Shown: positions 19,320 through 27,618 of the stretch, piece by piece | Numbering within the stretch: position 1 is the stretch's first letter | Layout of the letters: each line of letters starts with the position of its first letter | Assembly (NCBI GenBank): GCA_964537395.1 | Contig: CAZIBN010000005.1 | Coordinates: 6,038-70,037, forward strand | Direction of reading: 5' to 3' | DNA: 64,000 nt | From: GWA2-66-18 sp964537395 | GTDB taxonomy: Bacteria; Elusimicrobiota; Elusimicrobia; UBA1565; UBA9628 | Notes under the pieces: generated by a model | Told to the model about the DNA's origin: nothing | Seen by the model: the letters and a program-made list of their open reading frames with translations, nothing else | Databases searched by the model: none | Translations under genes and position numbers: made by a program

Positions 19320-20601
19320 GAACCACGCGGCCGGCGGATAAGGTGGTGAGTGCGCGCCCTTTCAGCTTGCGTCCGGCGAAGGGCGTGTTGCGGCTCTTGG
19401 AGAAGAAGGGGGCGGCCGGGGTCCACGCCAGGTCGGGATCCACGATGACGAGGTCGGCGTCGGCGCCGGGCGCCAAGGTCCCCTTGTTCTTGAGGCCGAG
19501 GAGGGCGGCGGGGCCTGAGGACATCCGCTCAACGAGCTTGCGGCGCGTGAGGATCTTCTTGTGGAACAGGTCGGTGAGTGCCACGGCCAGCGAGGTCTCG
19601 AGGCCGATCACGCCGAAGGGGGCCAGGTCCATGCCGAGCGATTTCGCTCCGCAGCCGTGAGGGGCGTGGTCGGTCGCGATCGCATCGATGGTGCCGTCGG
19701 CGAGGCCGGCGAGGAGCGCCAGCCGGTCCTTGTCGGCGCGCAGAGGCGGGTTCATCTTCCAGTCGGCGTTGTAGCCATTAATATCCTTGTCGTTGAGGGC
19801 GAAGTGATGCGGGGCCGCTTCCGCCGAGACCCGGATCCCGTTTTTCTTCGCCGTCCGGATCGCCGCGACCGACGAGGCGGCGGAAACATGGGCGATGTGA
19901 AGCCGTGCTCCCGTGAGTTCCGCTAAGGCGATGTCGCGCATGACCTGGACGGTTTCCGCAGCCCAGGGCGTGCCCTTGAGGCCTTTTCTCAAGGCCGCGG
20001 GGCCTTCGTGCACGCACGCGCCGTTCGACAGGTCGAGGTCCTCGCAGTGATCGATCACGAGCAGGCCCAGGTCCTTGGCGTACTCGAGGGCGCGGCGCAG
20101 AAGGCCCGCGTTCATCACCGGGCGCCCGTCGTCGGACAGCGCGGCGGCGCCGGCGGCGCGGAGCTTGGCGAATTCGGTGAGCTTCTCGCCCTTCAGGCCG
20201 AGCGTGACCGCTCCGGCGAAGAGCACGGTGATCGCGGCGTCGGACTTCGCCTTCGCGCGAAGGAAGGCCAGCTGGGAGGGAGAGTCGCAGACGGGCTCGG
20301 TGTTGGCCATCGCGAGCACGGTGGTGATCCCTCCGCGCGCCGCGGCCTTCGTCCCGGTCTCGATCGTCTCGTCGCCCTCACGGCCGGGCTCCCGAAGATG
20401 GACGTGCATGTCGACCAGGCCGGGGAGGACCCACTTTCCCTTCGCCTCGATGACGGGCACGCCCTTGAAGGCGGGCTTGCGCGTCAGGCCCGCGGCGACG
20501 GCGGCGACGCGGCCGTCCTCGAGGAGGACGTCGCGCACGGCTTCGAGCCCGCGCGCGGGGTCGATCACCAATCCGCCGGCGACGATCATCTGCTCAGGCA
20601 A
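19309..20601 (-). CDS. pyrC: Dihydroorotase
   Basis: 430 residues, class I type (as in Bacillus). The zinc enzyme cyclises carbamoyl aspartate to dihydroorotate. Metal ligands are visible in DMHVHLREPG near residue 62, IDHCEDL, IAHVSAASS and IATDHAPHG. The start is taken as TTG at 20601 because GGAGG lies 4 nt before it; an ATG at 20589 is the alternative. It overlaps pyrB by 8 nt and pyrD by 11 nt. Confidence 0.95.
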   Translation of the reverse strand: MPEQMIVAGGLVIDPARGLEAVRDVLLEDGRVAAVAAGLTRKPAFKGVPVIEAKGKWVLPGLVDMHVHLREPGREGDETIETGTKAAARGGITTVLAMANTEPVCDSPSQLAFLRAKAKSDAAITVLFAGAVTLGLKGEKLTEFAKLRAAGAAALSDDGRPVMNAGLLRRALEYAKDLGLLVIDHCEDLDLSNGACVHEGPAALRKGLKGTPWAAETVQVMRDIALAELTGARLHIAHVSAASSVAAIRTAKKNGIRVSAEAAPHHFALNDKDINGYNADWKMNPPLRADKDRLALLAGLADGTIDAIATDHAPHGCGAKSLGMDLAPFGVIGLETSLAVALTDLFHKKILTRRKLVERMSSGPAALLGLKNKGTLAPGADADLVIVDPDLAWTPAAPFFSKSRNTPFAGRKLKGRALTTLSAGRVVHAL

Positions 20602-21496
20602 GCGACCTCCCTTGCTCGCACAGCGCGAGGACGGCCATGCGCGCGAGCACGCCGTTGGCGACCTGCTCGAGGATCACGGAGCGCGGGCCGTCGGCGACCT
20701 CCGAGGAGATCTCGACGCCGCGGTTGATGGGCCCCGGATGCATGACGAGCGCCTCGGGCTTCATGAGCTCGACGCGAGCGGGCGTGAGCTGGTAGGACAA
20801 GGCGTAGTCGGCGAGCGAGGGCACGAAGCCCTGATCCATGCGCTCGATCTGCAGGCGCAGGACGTTGACGGCGTCCGCGCCCTTGAGGGCCTTCTCGACG
20901 TTGTGCTCCACGGTCGCGCCGAGCGCTGCGAAATCGTCGGGGCACAGCGGCGTCGGGCCGCAGAAGACCACCTTCGCGCCGAGCTTCTTGAGCGCGAAGA
21001 GGTTCGAGCGGGCGACGCGGCTGTGGCGGATGTCGCCGAGGATGACGACCTTCTTGCCTTTGAAGCTTCCCCAGCGCTCGCGCAAAGTGAGCAGATCCAA
21101 AAGCGCCTGCGTCGGATGCTCGTGCCAGCCGTCGCCGGCGTTGATCACCGAGGCCTTGAGCAGGGGTGCGAGGTCCTCGAGCACGCCGGAGCGCTCGTGC
21201 CGCACGACGAAGTGGGTCACGCCGACGGCCTGGAGGTTGAGGAAGGTGTCGAGCAACGTTTCACCTTTGGACAAAGAGGAACCAACAGGTGAAAAACTTA
21301 AGACGTCCGCGCCGAGCCGCTTGGCGGCCATCTCGAACGACGAGCGCGTGCGCGTCGAGGGCTCGGTGAAGATGAAGGCGACTGTTCGGCCTTTGAGGAG
21401 GCCGGTCGGGGGGGAGGACTTAAAAGAAACGGCTAAATCGAGGACCGTCTCGATCTCGGTGGCGCTCAGCCCTTCCAGGCCGAGCAGGTCCTTCAT
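20594..21496 (-). CDS. pyrB: Aspartate carbamoyltransferase, catalytic subunit
   Basis: 300 residues. It condenses carbamoyl phosphate with aspartate, the committed pyrimidine step. The carbamoyl phosphate loop is FTEPSTRTRSSFE near residue 36, with HPTQALLDLLTL and MHPGPINRGVEI further on. I chose the ATG at 21496 (MKDLLGLEGLS, GGGAA just upstream) over in-frame starts up to 21556. No pyrI was found. It heads the pyrB-C-D-F-E-purM-purNH run; I see no PyrR-type leader upstream. Confidence 0.95.
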   Translation of the reverse strand: MKDLLGLEGLSATEIETVLDLAVSFKSSPPTGLLKGRTVAFIFTEPSTRTRSSFEMAAKRLGADVLSFSPVGSSLSKGETLLDTFLNLQAVGVTHFVVRHERSGVLEDLAPLLKASVINAGDGWHEHPTQALLDLLTLRERWGSFKGKKVVILGDIRHSRVARSNLFALKKLGAKVVFCGPTPLCPDDFAALGATVEHNVEKALKGADAVNVLRLQIERMDQGFVPSLADYALSYQLTPARVELMKPEALVMHPGPINRGVEISSEVADGPRSVILEQVANGVLARMAVLALCEQGRSLA

Positions 21497-21617
21497 TTCC
21501 CAGTCTCTCGGCGCCAATTTTCCCCGGCGATGAAGTCCGCCGGAACGATTAAACAATTTTGCGAAGCGCGCGTCTATGCGCCATCAAGTGTTTCCGGAAA
21601 CCGCCTTTTGGGTTTGC

Positions 21618-21623
21618 TAAAAT
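21618..21623 (+). promoter_or_regulatory. -10 hexamer of the 21630 gene
   Basis: TAAAAT ends 6 nt before the ATG at 21630, predicting a leaderless transcript divergent from pyrB. Confidence 0.5.
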
Positions 21624-21629
21624 GAGCGC

Positions 21630-21935
21630 ATGAGCTTCCCGATCGAGCTGTCCAATGTCCGCCTCTTCGACGTCCTGCGCAACGAGCTGAACGGCGAGCT
21701 CGGCCTCGTGCTCGGCGTCGAGGGCGACAAGATCGCCTTCAAGCTCAAGAACGGCGACATCGCGCGCTTCAAGCACGGCGAGCACTTCGTCCGCGTCTCC
21801 GAGGATGACGCGATCGCCTTCCGCGCCGTCATCCAGGAGCTGCGCCGCCAGGCGTCCCTGCTCAAGCCGCGCAAGCGCGGCTCTCTTCGCAAGCCGGTCG
21901 CCAAGAAGGCCGCGAAGAAGAAAAAGCCCGCGTGA
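21630..21935 (+). CDS. Small hypothetical protein with Lys-rich tail
   Basis: 101 residues. Residues 1-75 look like a compact alpha/beta domain (for example LNGELGLVLGVEGDKIAFKL). The last 25 are strongly basic, ending KKAAKKKKPA, a pattern seen in nucleic-acid-binding tails. No family recognised. It is divergent from pyrB and converges on the RarD-type gene, ending 7 nt from it. Confidence 0.75.
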   Translation: MSFPIELSNVRLFDVLRNELNGELGLVLGVEGDKIAFKLKNGDIARFKHGEHFVRVSEDDAIAFRAVIQELRRQASLLKPRKRGSLRKPVAKKAAKKKKPA

Positions 21936-21942
21936 CGGGCCT

Positions 21943-22800
21943 TTAGGACCGGCGGGATCGCAGAGCGGCGTCGCCGCAGTACAGGGCGACCGCGGCCCAG
22001 ATCAGGACGAAGCTGAGAAGGCGCTCGCGCGAGAGGGCCTCGCCGAAGGCCAGCACCGCGATCAGAAACTGCAGCGTGGGCGAGAGGAATTGGAGGAAGC
22101 CCATGGTCTTGAGGTCGAGGCGGCGCGCGGCCTCGACGAACCACAGGAGCGGCACCGCGGTCACGCCCGCGCCGCCCGCAAGCAGCATCCAGGTTCTCGC
22201 GTCGGCCGGCGCATGGCCGTGGAGAGCCAGCCAGATGAGCCCGAGCGCCGAGGGCACGGTCAAGACGAAGGTTTCAAAGGACAGGCCGACCAAGGCGTCG
22301 GCATGAGAGACCTTCCTCAGGAGGCCGTACAGCGCGAAGGTGAGCGCCAGGCTCAGGGACAGCCACGGAAGGTGCCCGTGTGTTTGGACGATCCAGAGCA
22401 CTCCCGCCGCCGCGAGCGCCGCCGCCGCAGCCTGCAGCCCGCGCAACCGCTCCCCGAGCACGATGACGCCGAGCGCCATGCTGACGAGAGGGTTGATGTA
22501 GTAGCCGAGGCTCGTGTCGAGCACGCGATGGTCCGCCACGCCCTTGATGTAGAGATACCAGTTCAGGCCGATCAAGAAGGTCGAGCCGAGGAGCAGCCAG
22601 GCCGTCCTGGGGCGGCCGGCGGCGGCGCGCAGGTCGGGCCACCGTCCGCGCATCACGAACGCGAGGAACAAGGCCGACCACACGACGCGGTGCATCAGGA
22701 TCTCGTGGGCGGGGACATGCGCGAGCAGGCGCCAGTACAGCGGGCTCAGGCCCCAGAGCCCGAAGGCCCCGATCGCGTAAGCGGCGCCGAGGCGGTTCAT
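21943..22800 (-). CDS. rarD: EamA/RarD family transporter
   Basis: 285 residues with about ten hydrophobic helices. The start MNRLGAAYAIGAFGLWGLSP and the stretch LIGLNWYLYIKGVADHRVLD are characteristic of RarD, a drug/metabolite transporter relative of unknown substrate. Its ATG overlaps the purK stop by 4 nt, making it the last gene of purD-purE-purK-rarD. The link to purines may imply export of an intermediate, but nothing in the sequence shows this. Confidence 0.88.
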   Translation of the reverse strand: MNRLGAAYAIGAFGLWGLSPLYWRLLAHVPAHEILMHRVVWSALFLAFVMRGRWPDLRAAAGRPRTAWLLLGSTFLIGLNWYLYIKGVADHRVLDTSLGYYINPLVSMALGVIVLGERLRGLQAAAAALAAAGVLWIVQTHGHLPWLSLSLALTFALYGLLRKVSHADALVGLSFETFVLTVPSALGLIWLALHGHAPADARTWMLLAGGAGVTAVPLLWFVEAARRLDLKTMGFLQFLSPTLQFLIAVLAFGEALSRERLLSFVLIWAAVALYCGDAALRSRRS

Positions 22801-23909
22801 CCGCGCAGTTCTTGAAGCCGCTTGTCGGCCAGGTCGAACTCGGCTTCGGCGGCGGCGCCGACGATGGTGTAGTGCCCCATCTTGCGCCCGGGACGCGCGT
22901 CGGCCTTCCCGTACAGATGCAAGGTCGTGCCGGGAATATCCTTGAGCAGGGCCCACTTCGGCTCGCCCTTCATCCATAGATCGCCGAGCAGGTTGACCAT
23001 CGCGGCCCGGCCTTCGAGCAGGCCCGTATCGCCGAGCGGCAGGCCGCACACGGCGCGCACGTGCTGCTCGAACTGCGAGACGGCGCAACCGCCCAAGGTG
23101 TAATGGCCGCTGTTGTGCACGCGCGGGGCTATCTCGTTGACGAGCAGGGTGTTATCGTGAAGCAGGAACATCTCGACGGCCATCACGCCGACATGGCCGA
23201 GCGCCGCGGCAATTTTTTTTGCGAGCTCGACAGCCTTGTCCTCGATGTACTTCTCGATCCTGGCCGGCGCCATCGTCGCGTGCAGGACGCCGTCGCGGTG
23301 AACGTTCTCGGCGACGGGGTAGACGGCGACCTTGCCGTCGCGGCCGCGCGCGAGGATCACGGAGATCTCCATCTTGAAGTCCACCTTCTTTTCCCAGACG
23401 CAGGGCGCCTTGAGGACCTCGGCGGCCTTGGGCGCGTCGGTCGCGCTCTCGAGGCGGCACTGGCCCTTGCCGTCGTAGCCGTGGGTGCGGCGCTTGATGA
23501 TGACCGGATACTTCCAGCCCGCGGCGGTCGTCGCCTCGCCATAGGGTGTTTGCGGGAAGCCGTGCCGCGCGAGAAAATTCTTTTGGATCAGCCGGTCCTG
23601 GATGAAGGCGAGGACCGAGGGGGCGGGGTACAGCGGCCGGACCTTCGCGGCGGCCTCCAGGACCTTGACGGGGATGAGCTCCCATTCGAGAGTGAGGAGG
23701 TCGGAGGCCTCGGCCAGATCCAGGGCGGCCAGCGGATTGTCCACGGCTCCGATGATCGGGATGTCGACGATCTGCAGCGCCGGAGACTTCGCCGAGGCGT
23801 CAAGCGCGGCCGTGCGGTAGCCGAGGGTCGCGGCGGCTTCGGCGATCAGGCGCCCGAGCTGGCCGCCGCCGAGTATGCCGAGGGTTTTACCCTGGGCCAG
23901 CGGTTCCAC
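22797..23909 (-). CDS. purK: N5-carboxyaminoimidazole ribonucleotide synthase
   Basis: 370 residues, ATP-grasp family. It carboxylates AIR at N5 using ATP and bicarbonate, supplying PurE. The dinucleotide-like loop is TLGILGGGQLGRLIAEAA, with VIIKRRTHGYDGKGQ for ATP and EIAPRVHNSGHYT for the metal site. The start is taken as GTG at 23909 (VEPLAQGKTLG), overlapping the purE TAG; the open frame continues upstream into purE but is not coding there. Confidence 0.94.
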   Translation of the reverse strand: MEPLAQGKTLGILGGGQLGRLIAEAAATLGYRTAALDASAKSPALQIVDIPIIGAVDNPLAALDLAEASDLLTLEWELIPVKVLEAAAKVRPLYPAPSVLAFIQDRLIQKNFLARHGFPQTPYGEATTAAGWKYPVIIKRRTHGYDGKGQCRLESATDAPKAAEVLKAPCVWEKKVDFKMEISVILARGRDGKVAVYPVAENVHRDGVLHATMAPARIEKYIEDKAVELAKKIAAALGHVGVMAVEMFLLHDNTLLVNEIAPRVHNSGHYTLGGCAVSQFEQHVRAVCGLPLGDTGLLEGRAAMVNLLGDLWMKGEPKWALLKDIPGTTLHLYGKADARPGRKMGHYTIVGAAAEAEFDLADKRLQELRG

Positions 23910-24400
23910 TAGAGCGTGTCCCTCAGCACCTTGCGCGTCTGCGCGGCGCGGAAATTCTGGACGCGCTTGGCCAGCGCCGGGTCTTGGAGGGCTAATATCT
24001 GGGCGGCAAGATGGCCCGCGTTGGCCGCGCCCGCCTCGCCGATGGCGAGCGTGGCGACGGCGACGCCGCGAGGCATCTGGTTGATCGAAAGCAAAGAGTC
24101 GAGGCCCTTGAGCGCGCGCGACTCGACGGGGACGCCGAGCACGGGCAGCCAGGTCATCGCGGCGGTCATGCCGGGAAGGTGGGCCGCGCCTCCGGCTCCG
24201 GCGATGATGATCTTTAATCCGGTTTTCTCGGCCATGGCGGCGTAGGCGAACATCTTCATGGGTGTGCGATGGGCGGAGACGACCCGCGCGTCGTAAGCGA
24301 CGTCGTAATCCTTCAAAACGTCCGCGGCGGCCTTCATCGTCTTCCAGTCGGATTTGCTGCCCATGATGATGCCGACGAGCGGTTTCTTGTTCTTTTTCAC
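23909..24400 (-). CDS. purE: N5-carboxyaminoimidazole ribonucleotide mutase (class I)
   Basis: 163 residues. It moves the carboxyl group from N5 to C4 of the imidazole. The class I signature is VGIIMGSKSDWKTMKAA, followed by VVSAHRTP and IAGAGGAAHLPGM. The start is GTG at 24400, with GGGAGGA about 7 nt upstream and a GTGA overlap with purD. Pairing with purK confirms the bacterial two-enzyme route. Confidence 0.95.
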   Translation of the reverse strand: MKKNKKPLVGIIMGSKSDWKTMKAAADVLKDYDVAYDARVVSAHRTPMKMFAYAAMAEKTGLKIIIAGAGGAAHLPGMTAAMTWLPVLGVPVESRALKGLDSLLSINQMPRGVAVATLAIGEAGAANAGHLAAQILALQDPALAKRVQNFRAAQTRKVLRDTL

Positions 24401-25656
24401 GCGAGAGTCCTCCCGAGCACTTTGGCGGCCACGTCTTTTCTCCAGCGTAAGCCGGGTCCCGCGACGAGGGGCACAACGGAATAGGCGTGTTCGCGGGCGG
24501 CAGCGAGATCGGCGCCGAGGCCGACGACGGCGAGCACGCGCCCGCCGGCGGCGAGCCAGCGCGAGCCATCCTTCTTCGTGCCCGCATGAAACACCATGAC
24601 GCCGTCGCGGCCTTCCGCGGCCTCGGGCGTGAGCGTCGCGCCCGGCTTGGGCGCCTCCGGATATCCTTCGGCGGCGATGACGATCGACACGCAGGCCCCG
24701 GCGCGCGCCGGGACGCGGTCCACCTTCAGCTCGCCGCGGGCGCAGTCGAGGCACAGCTCGAGGAAGTCGGCGTCGAGCAAAGGCAGCACGGCCTGGGCTT
24801 CGGGGTCGCCGAGGCGGGCGTTGAATTCGAGGACCTTCGGGCCGTCAGGCGTGATCATGAGGCCGGCGTAGAGCACGCCGCGGAAGTCGAGGCCGTCCTT
24901 CTTGAGGCCGGCAAGCGCGCGGTCGAACACCGACTCGCGTATCTTCGCGAGGAAGGCGGCGTCGAGCGGGACCGGGCACAAGGCGCCCATGCCGCCGGTG
25001 TTCGGGCCGAGGTCGCCGTCGAGGAGACGCTTGTGGTCCTGGCTCGCGGGCAATAAGGCGTAATTTTTCCCGTCGAGCACGGCCATCATCGAGATCTCGG
25101 GGCCGGTCAGCAGTTCTTCGACGAGAAGCGTGCTGCCTGCGCCGGTGGCGGCGAGCGCTTCGACGGCCGCTTCCGCCTCGGGCAGAGTCGTGCAGACGAT
25201 CACGCCTTTCCCGGCGGCGAGCCCATCGGCCTTCACGGCGCAGCGTCCGTTGAGCTCACGGACAGCGGTACGGGCCTGTGTGACGCCACCGATGTATGCG
25301 CGCGCGGTCGGGAGATTATGGCGGAGCATGAAATCCTTGGCGAAAGCTTTCGATGACTCGAGGCGGGCTCCGGCCTGTCCCGGGCCGAACACGGGGATGC
25401 CGGCGGCGCGGACGGCGTCGGCGACGCCGGCGGCGAGCGGCGCCTCGGGCCCCACGACGAGGAGATCGACGCCGTTTTCGGCGCAGAAGGCGCGCACGGC
25501 TTTGGGGTCGAGGGGATCGAGGGGGACGCGCTCGGCCAGGGCGCCCATGCCGTCGGAGCCGGGCGCCGCCCACAGCTTCGAGAGCCTGGGGCTTTGGGCC
25601 AACGCCCACGCCATCGCGTGTTCCCTGCCGCCGGAGCCGAGAAGGAGGACTTTCAC
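24397..25656 (-). CDS. purD: Phosphoribosylamine-glycine ligase (GAR synthetase)
   Basis: 419 residues, ATP-grasp family. It joins glycine to phosphoribosylamine. N-terminus VLLLGSGGREHAMAWALAQS; PEAPLAAGVADAVRAAGIP; ATP-grasp core VKADGLAAGKGVIVC; LEFNARLGDPEAQ near residue 290. It starts with GTG at 25656 directly behind a TACTAT hexamer, so the transcript is probably leaderless. It is the first gene of purD-purE-purK-rarD. Confidence 0.96.
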   Translation of the reverse strand: MKVLLLGSGGREHAMAWALAQSPRLSKLWAAPGSDGMGALAERVPLDPLDPKAVRAFCAENGVDLLVVGPEAPLAAGVADAVRAAGIPVFGPGQAGARLESSKAFAKDFMLRHNLPTARAYIGGVTQARTAVRELNGRCAVKADGLAAGKGVIVCTTLPEAEAAVEALAATGAGSTLLVEELLTGPEISMMAVLDGKNYALLPASQDHKRLLDGDLGPNTGGMGALCPVPLDAAFLAKIRESVFDRALAGLKKDGLDFRGVLYAGLMITPDGPKVLEFNARLGDPEAQAVLPLLDADFLELCLDCARGELKVDRVPARAGACVSIVIAAEGYPEAPKPGATLTPEAAEGRDGVMVFHAGTKKDGSRWLAAGGRVLAVVGLGADLAAAREHAYSVVPLVAGPGLRWRKDVAAKVLGRTLA

Positions 25657-25662
25657 GGCTCG

Positions 25663-25668
25663 ATAGTA
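25663..25668 (-). promoter_or_regulatory. -10 hexamer of purD
   Basis: On the complement TACTAT ends 6 nt before the GTG start at 25656. It lies only a few bases past the stop of the PilB-like gene, so purD has its own start rather than relying on read-through. Confidence 0.5.
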
Positions 25669-25672
25669 CTAA

Positions 25673-27499
25673 TTAGTCGATGGAGTCGACGACGCGGAAC
25701 ACCTCGGAGATCGAGATGATGCCCTCGCCGGCCCGGCGGAGGCCGTCGGAGATAAGCGGCTCGTTGCCGTCCTTGAGGGCCGCGGCGCGCAGGTCGTCGA
25801 GCGGCGCCTTCTTCAGGATCATCGAGCGCAAGGTCGGCGTGATCGCCACATACTCGAAGAGAAGGACGCGGCCCACATAGCCGCTCTGGCGGCAGGCCCC
25901 GCAGCCCGCGCCTTTCTTCAGGTTCTTGAGCAGGCCCTCGGGGAATTTGATCCCGCCGCTTTTCACGCGGTGCTCGATCTCAGCGACCTCGGCTGGGGTC
26001 GGCGTGTAAGGCTGGGCGCAGTCCTTGCAGACCCGGCGCGCCAGGCGCTGGGCGGAGACGGCGGTGAGCGCGGATGCGATCAGAAACGGCTCGAGCCCCA
26101 TGTCGATCAGGCGCGTGATCGCTCCGAGCGAGCTGTTCGTGTGCAAGGTCGTGAAGATCATGTGGCCGGTCAGGGAGGCGGACACGGCGATCTCCGCCGT
26201 CTCAAGATCGCGGATCTCGCCGACCATGATGACGTTGGGGTCCTGGCGCAGGATCGCCCTCAGGCCCTCGGCGAAGCCGAACCCCGCCTTGGGCTGGATC
26301 ATGCCCTGGTTGATGCCGGGGATCTTCTTCTCGATCGGGTCTTCGAGCGTGACGATGTTGCGCGTCGGCGAGTTGACCAGCTGAAGCAAGGTGTAGAGCG
26401 TCGTGGACTTGCCGCTGCCGGTCGGGCCGGTCACGATGAGCATCCCCTGCGGGCGTGTGATCACCGCGCGCAGGGCGTCGGTGGTCTTTGCCCCGAGCTC
26501 GAGCTCGTCGATGACCGGGACCGTCGAGTTGCGCGGGATCAGCCGCAGGACGGCCTTGTCGCCGTTCGTCGTGGGGAAGGTGGACAGGCGAAGGTCCACC
26601 TCGACGCCGTCCTGGGAGAACGACATGCGCGCATCCTCGGGCTTGCTCGTGCCGATGCCGCGCTCCGGGTCGAGGCCGCACATCACGCGGATGTGCGAGA
26701 CCACGCGAAGGTTCAAGGCGCTCGGAACCTGGAGCATCTCTTCGAGCAGGCCGTCCACGCGGAAGCGGACGCGCAGGGAGCTGTCCAGCGGCTCGAGATG
26801 CACGTCGGAGGCGCGCAGCTTCACGGCCTCCTTCAGGATGCGCTGCACCGTGTCGTACACGAGCTTCTCGTCCTCGGGCTTGGCCTTGCCTCCGCCGCCG
26901 AACATGCCGCCCTTCGTCGTCTCCTTGGCCTTCTTGACCAGCTCGACGAATTCGGCCTGCAGCGGCAGGCGCGGGGGCTCGATGCTCGCCGCCGGGGCCT
27001 TGACCGGGGGAGGTGGAGGGGGCGCTGCAGGTATGACCGGATCGGCGGCATGCATCGTGGGCGGCGCCGCGTCGGGCGAGGTCAGGTCCTGAAAAAGCTG
27101 GCTCGGCGGAGCGCCCGCGTCGGGCGGAGCCTGGCCCGGGCGTCCGGGAAGATTCACCTCGACCGGCAGGGAATCGGGGATCCGATTCGCGATCTTCGGG
27201 CGGAGGGTGTCGAGCAGCCATCGCTCCACGCCCTTGCTGGCGACCGTATCCACGCGGGCCCACGTGACGAGCAGGGACTTCTCTCGTAGCAACATGAGCT
27301 CCGGTGCCGCGCGGCGTTCGGCGAGCTTCTCTCGGATGAGGCCGGAGCCCGTGCAGATCGCGGCGGGCTTGCTGCCGCCGAGCCACACCATGTAGACGCC
27401 TTCGAGATTGTCGAAGTGGGGATCGTTCAGGTTGACGGCGTACAACTCACCCCAAACATCTCCTTCGCAGCGGTTCCAGTAGATCGGCAGAAAGGCCAT
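25673..27499 (-). CDS. PilB/GspE family type II/IV secretion ATPase with unusual N-terminus
   Basis: 608 residues from the ATG at 27499 (an upstream start at 27526 is possible; GGGGAG precedes 27499 closely). The C-terminal 380 residues are a GspE/PilB motor: ASDVHLEP, Walker A GPTGSGKST, Asp box TLEDPIEKK, Walker B IMVGEIRDLETAE, and a zinc-type Cys set CKDC and CGAC. Residues 1-100 (LPIYWNRCEGDVWGELYAVN) do not look like the usual MshEN domain; a Pro-rich linker around 145-175 joins the parts. No pilin or secretion genes are nearby. It would drive pilus or pseudopilus assembly, or a related process. Confidence 0.9.
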   Translation of the reverse strand: MAFLPIYWNRCEGDVWGELYAVNLNDPHFDNLEGVYMVWLGGSKPAAICTGSGLIREKLAERRAAPELMLLREKSLLVTWARVDTVASKGVERWLLDTLRPKIANRIPDSLPVEVNLPGRPGQAPPDAGAPPSQLFQDLTSPDAAPPTMHAADPVIPAAPPPPPPVKAPAASIEPPRLPLQAEFVELVKKAKETTKGGMFGGGGKAKPEDEKLVYDTVQRILKEAVKLRASDVHLEPLDSSLRVRFRVDGLLEEMLQVPSALNLRVVSHIRVMCGLDPERGIGTSKPEDARMSFSQDGVEVDLRLSTFPTTNGDKAVLRLIPRNSTVPVIDELELGAKTTDALRAVITRPQGMLIVTGPTGSGKSTTLYTLLQLVNSPTRNIVTLEDPIEKKIPGINQGMIQPKAGFGFAEGLRAILRQDPNVIMVGEIRDLETAEIAVSASLTGHMIFTTLHTNSSLGAITRLIDMGLEPFLIASALTAVSAQRLARRVCKDCAQPYTPTPAEVAEIEHRVKSGGIKFPEGLLKNLKKGAGCGACRQSGYVGRVLLFEYVAITPTLRSMILKKAPLDDLRAAALKDGNEPLISDGLRRAGEGIISISEVFRVVDSID

Positions 27500-27582
27500 A
27501 TCTCCCCTATATAGCCTGTCTCCCAAAAAAAGACAAGACCCCGGCTAGGACCTTCGGCGGCTCGTTTAGGGGCCATTCGGAC

Positions 27583-27612
27583 CTGAACGGCGGACGCTGT
27601 CAGGGTCATACT
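27583..27612 (+). promoter_or_regulatory. Promoter of the M48 peptidase gene
   Basis: CTGAAC at 27583-27588, an 18-nt spacer, and CATACT at 27607-27612. The -10 ends 6 nt before the ATG at 27619, predicting leaderless mRNA. Confidence 0.55.
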
Positions 27613-27618
27613 TGACTC

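Noticed and set aside
21497..21629. PyrR-type attenuator or other leader regulation before pyrB
   Set aside because: The 133-nt space between pyrB and the divergent gene shows no anti-terminator/terminator pair or PyrR-binding-like hairpin.
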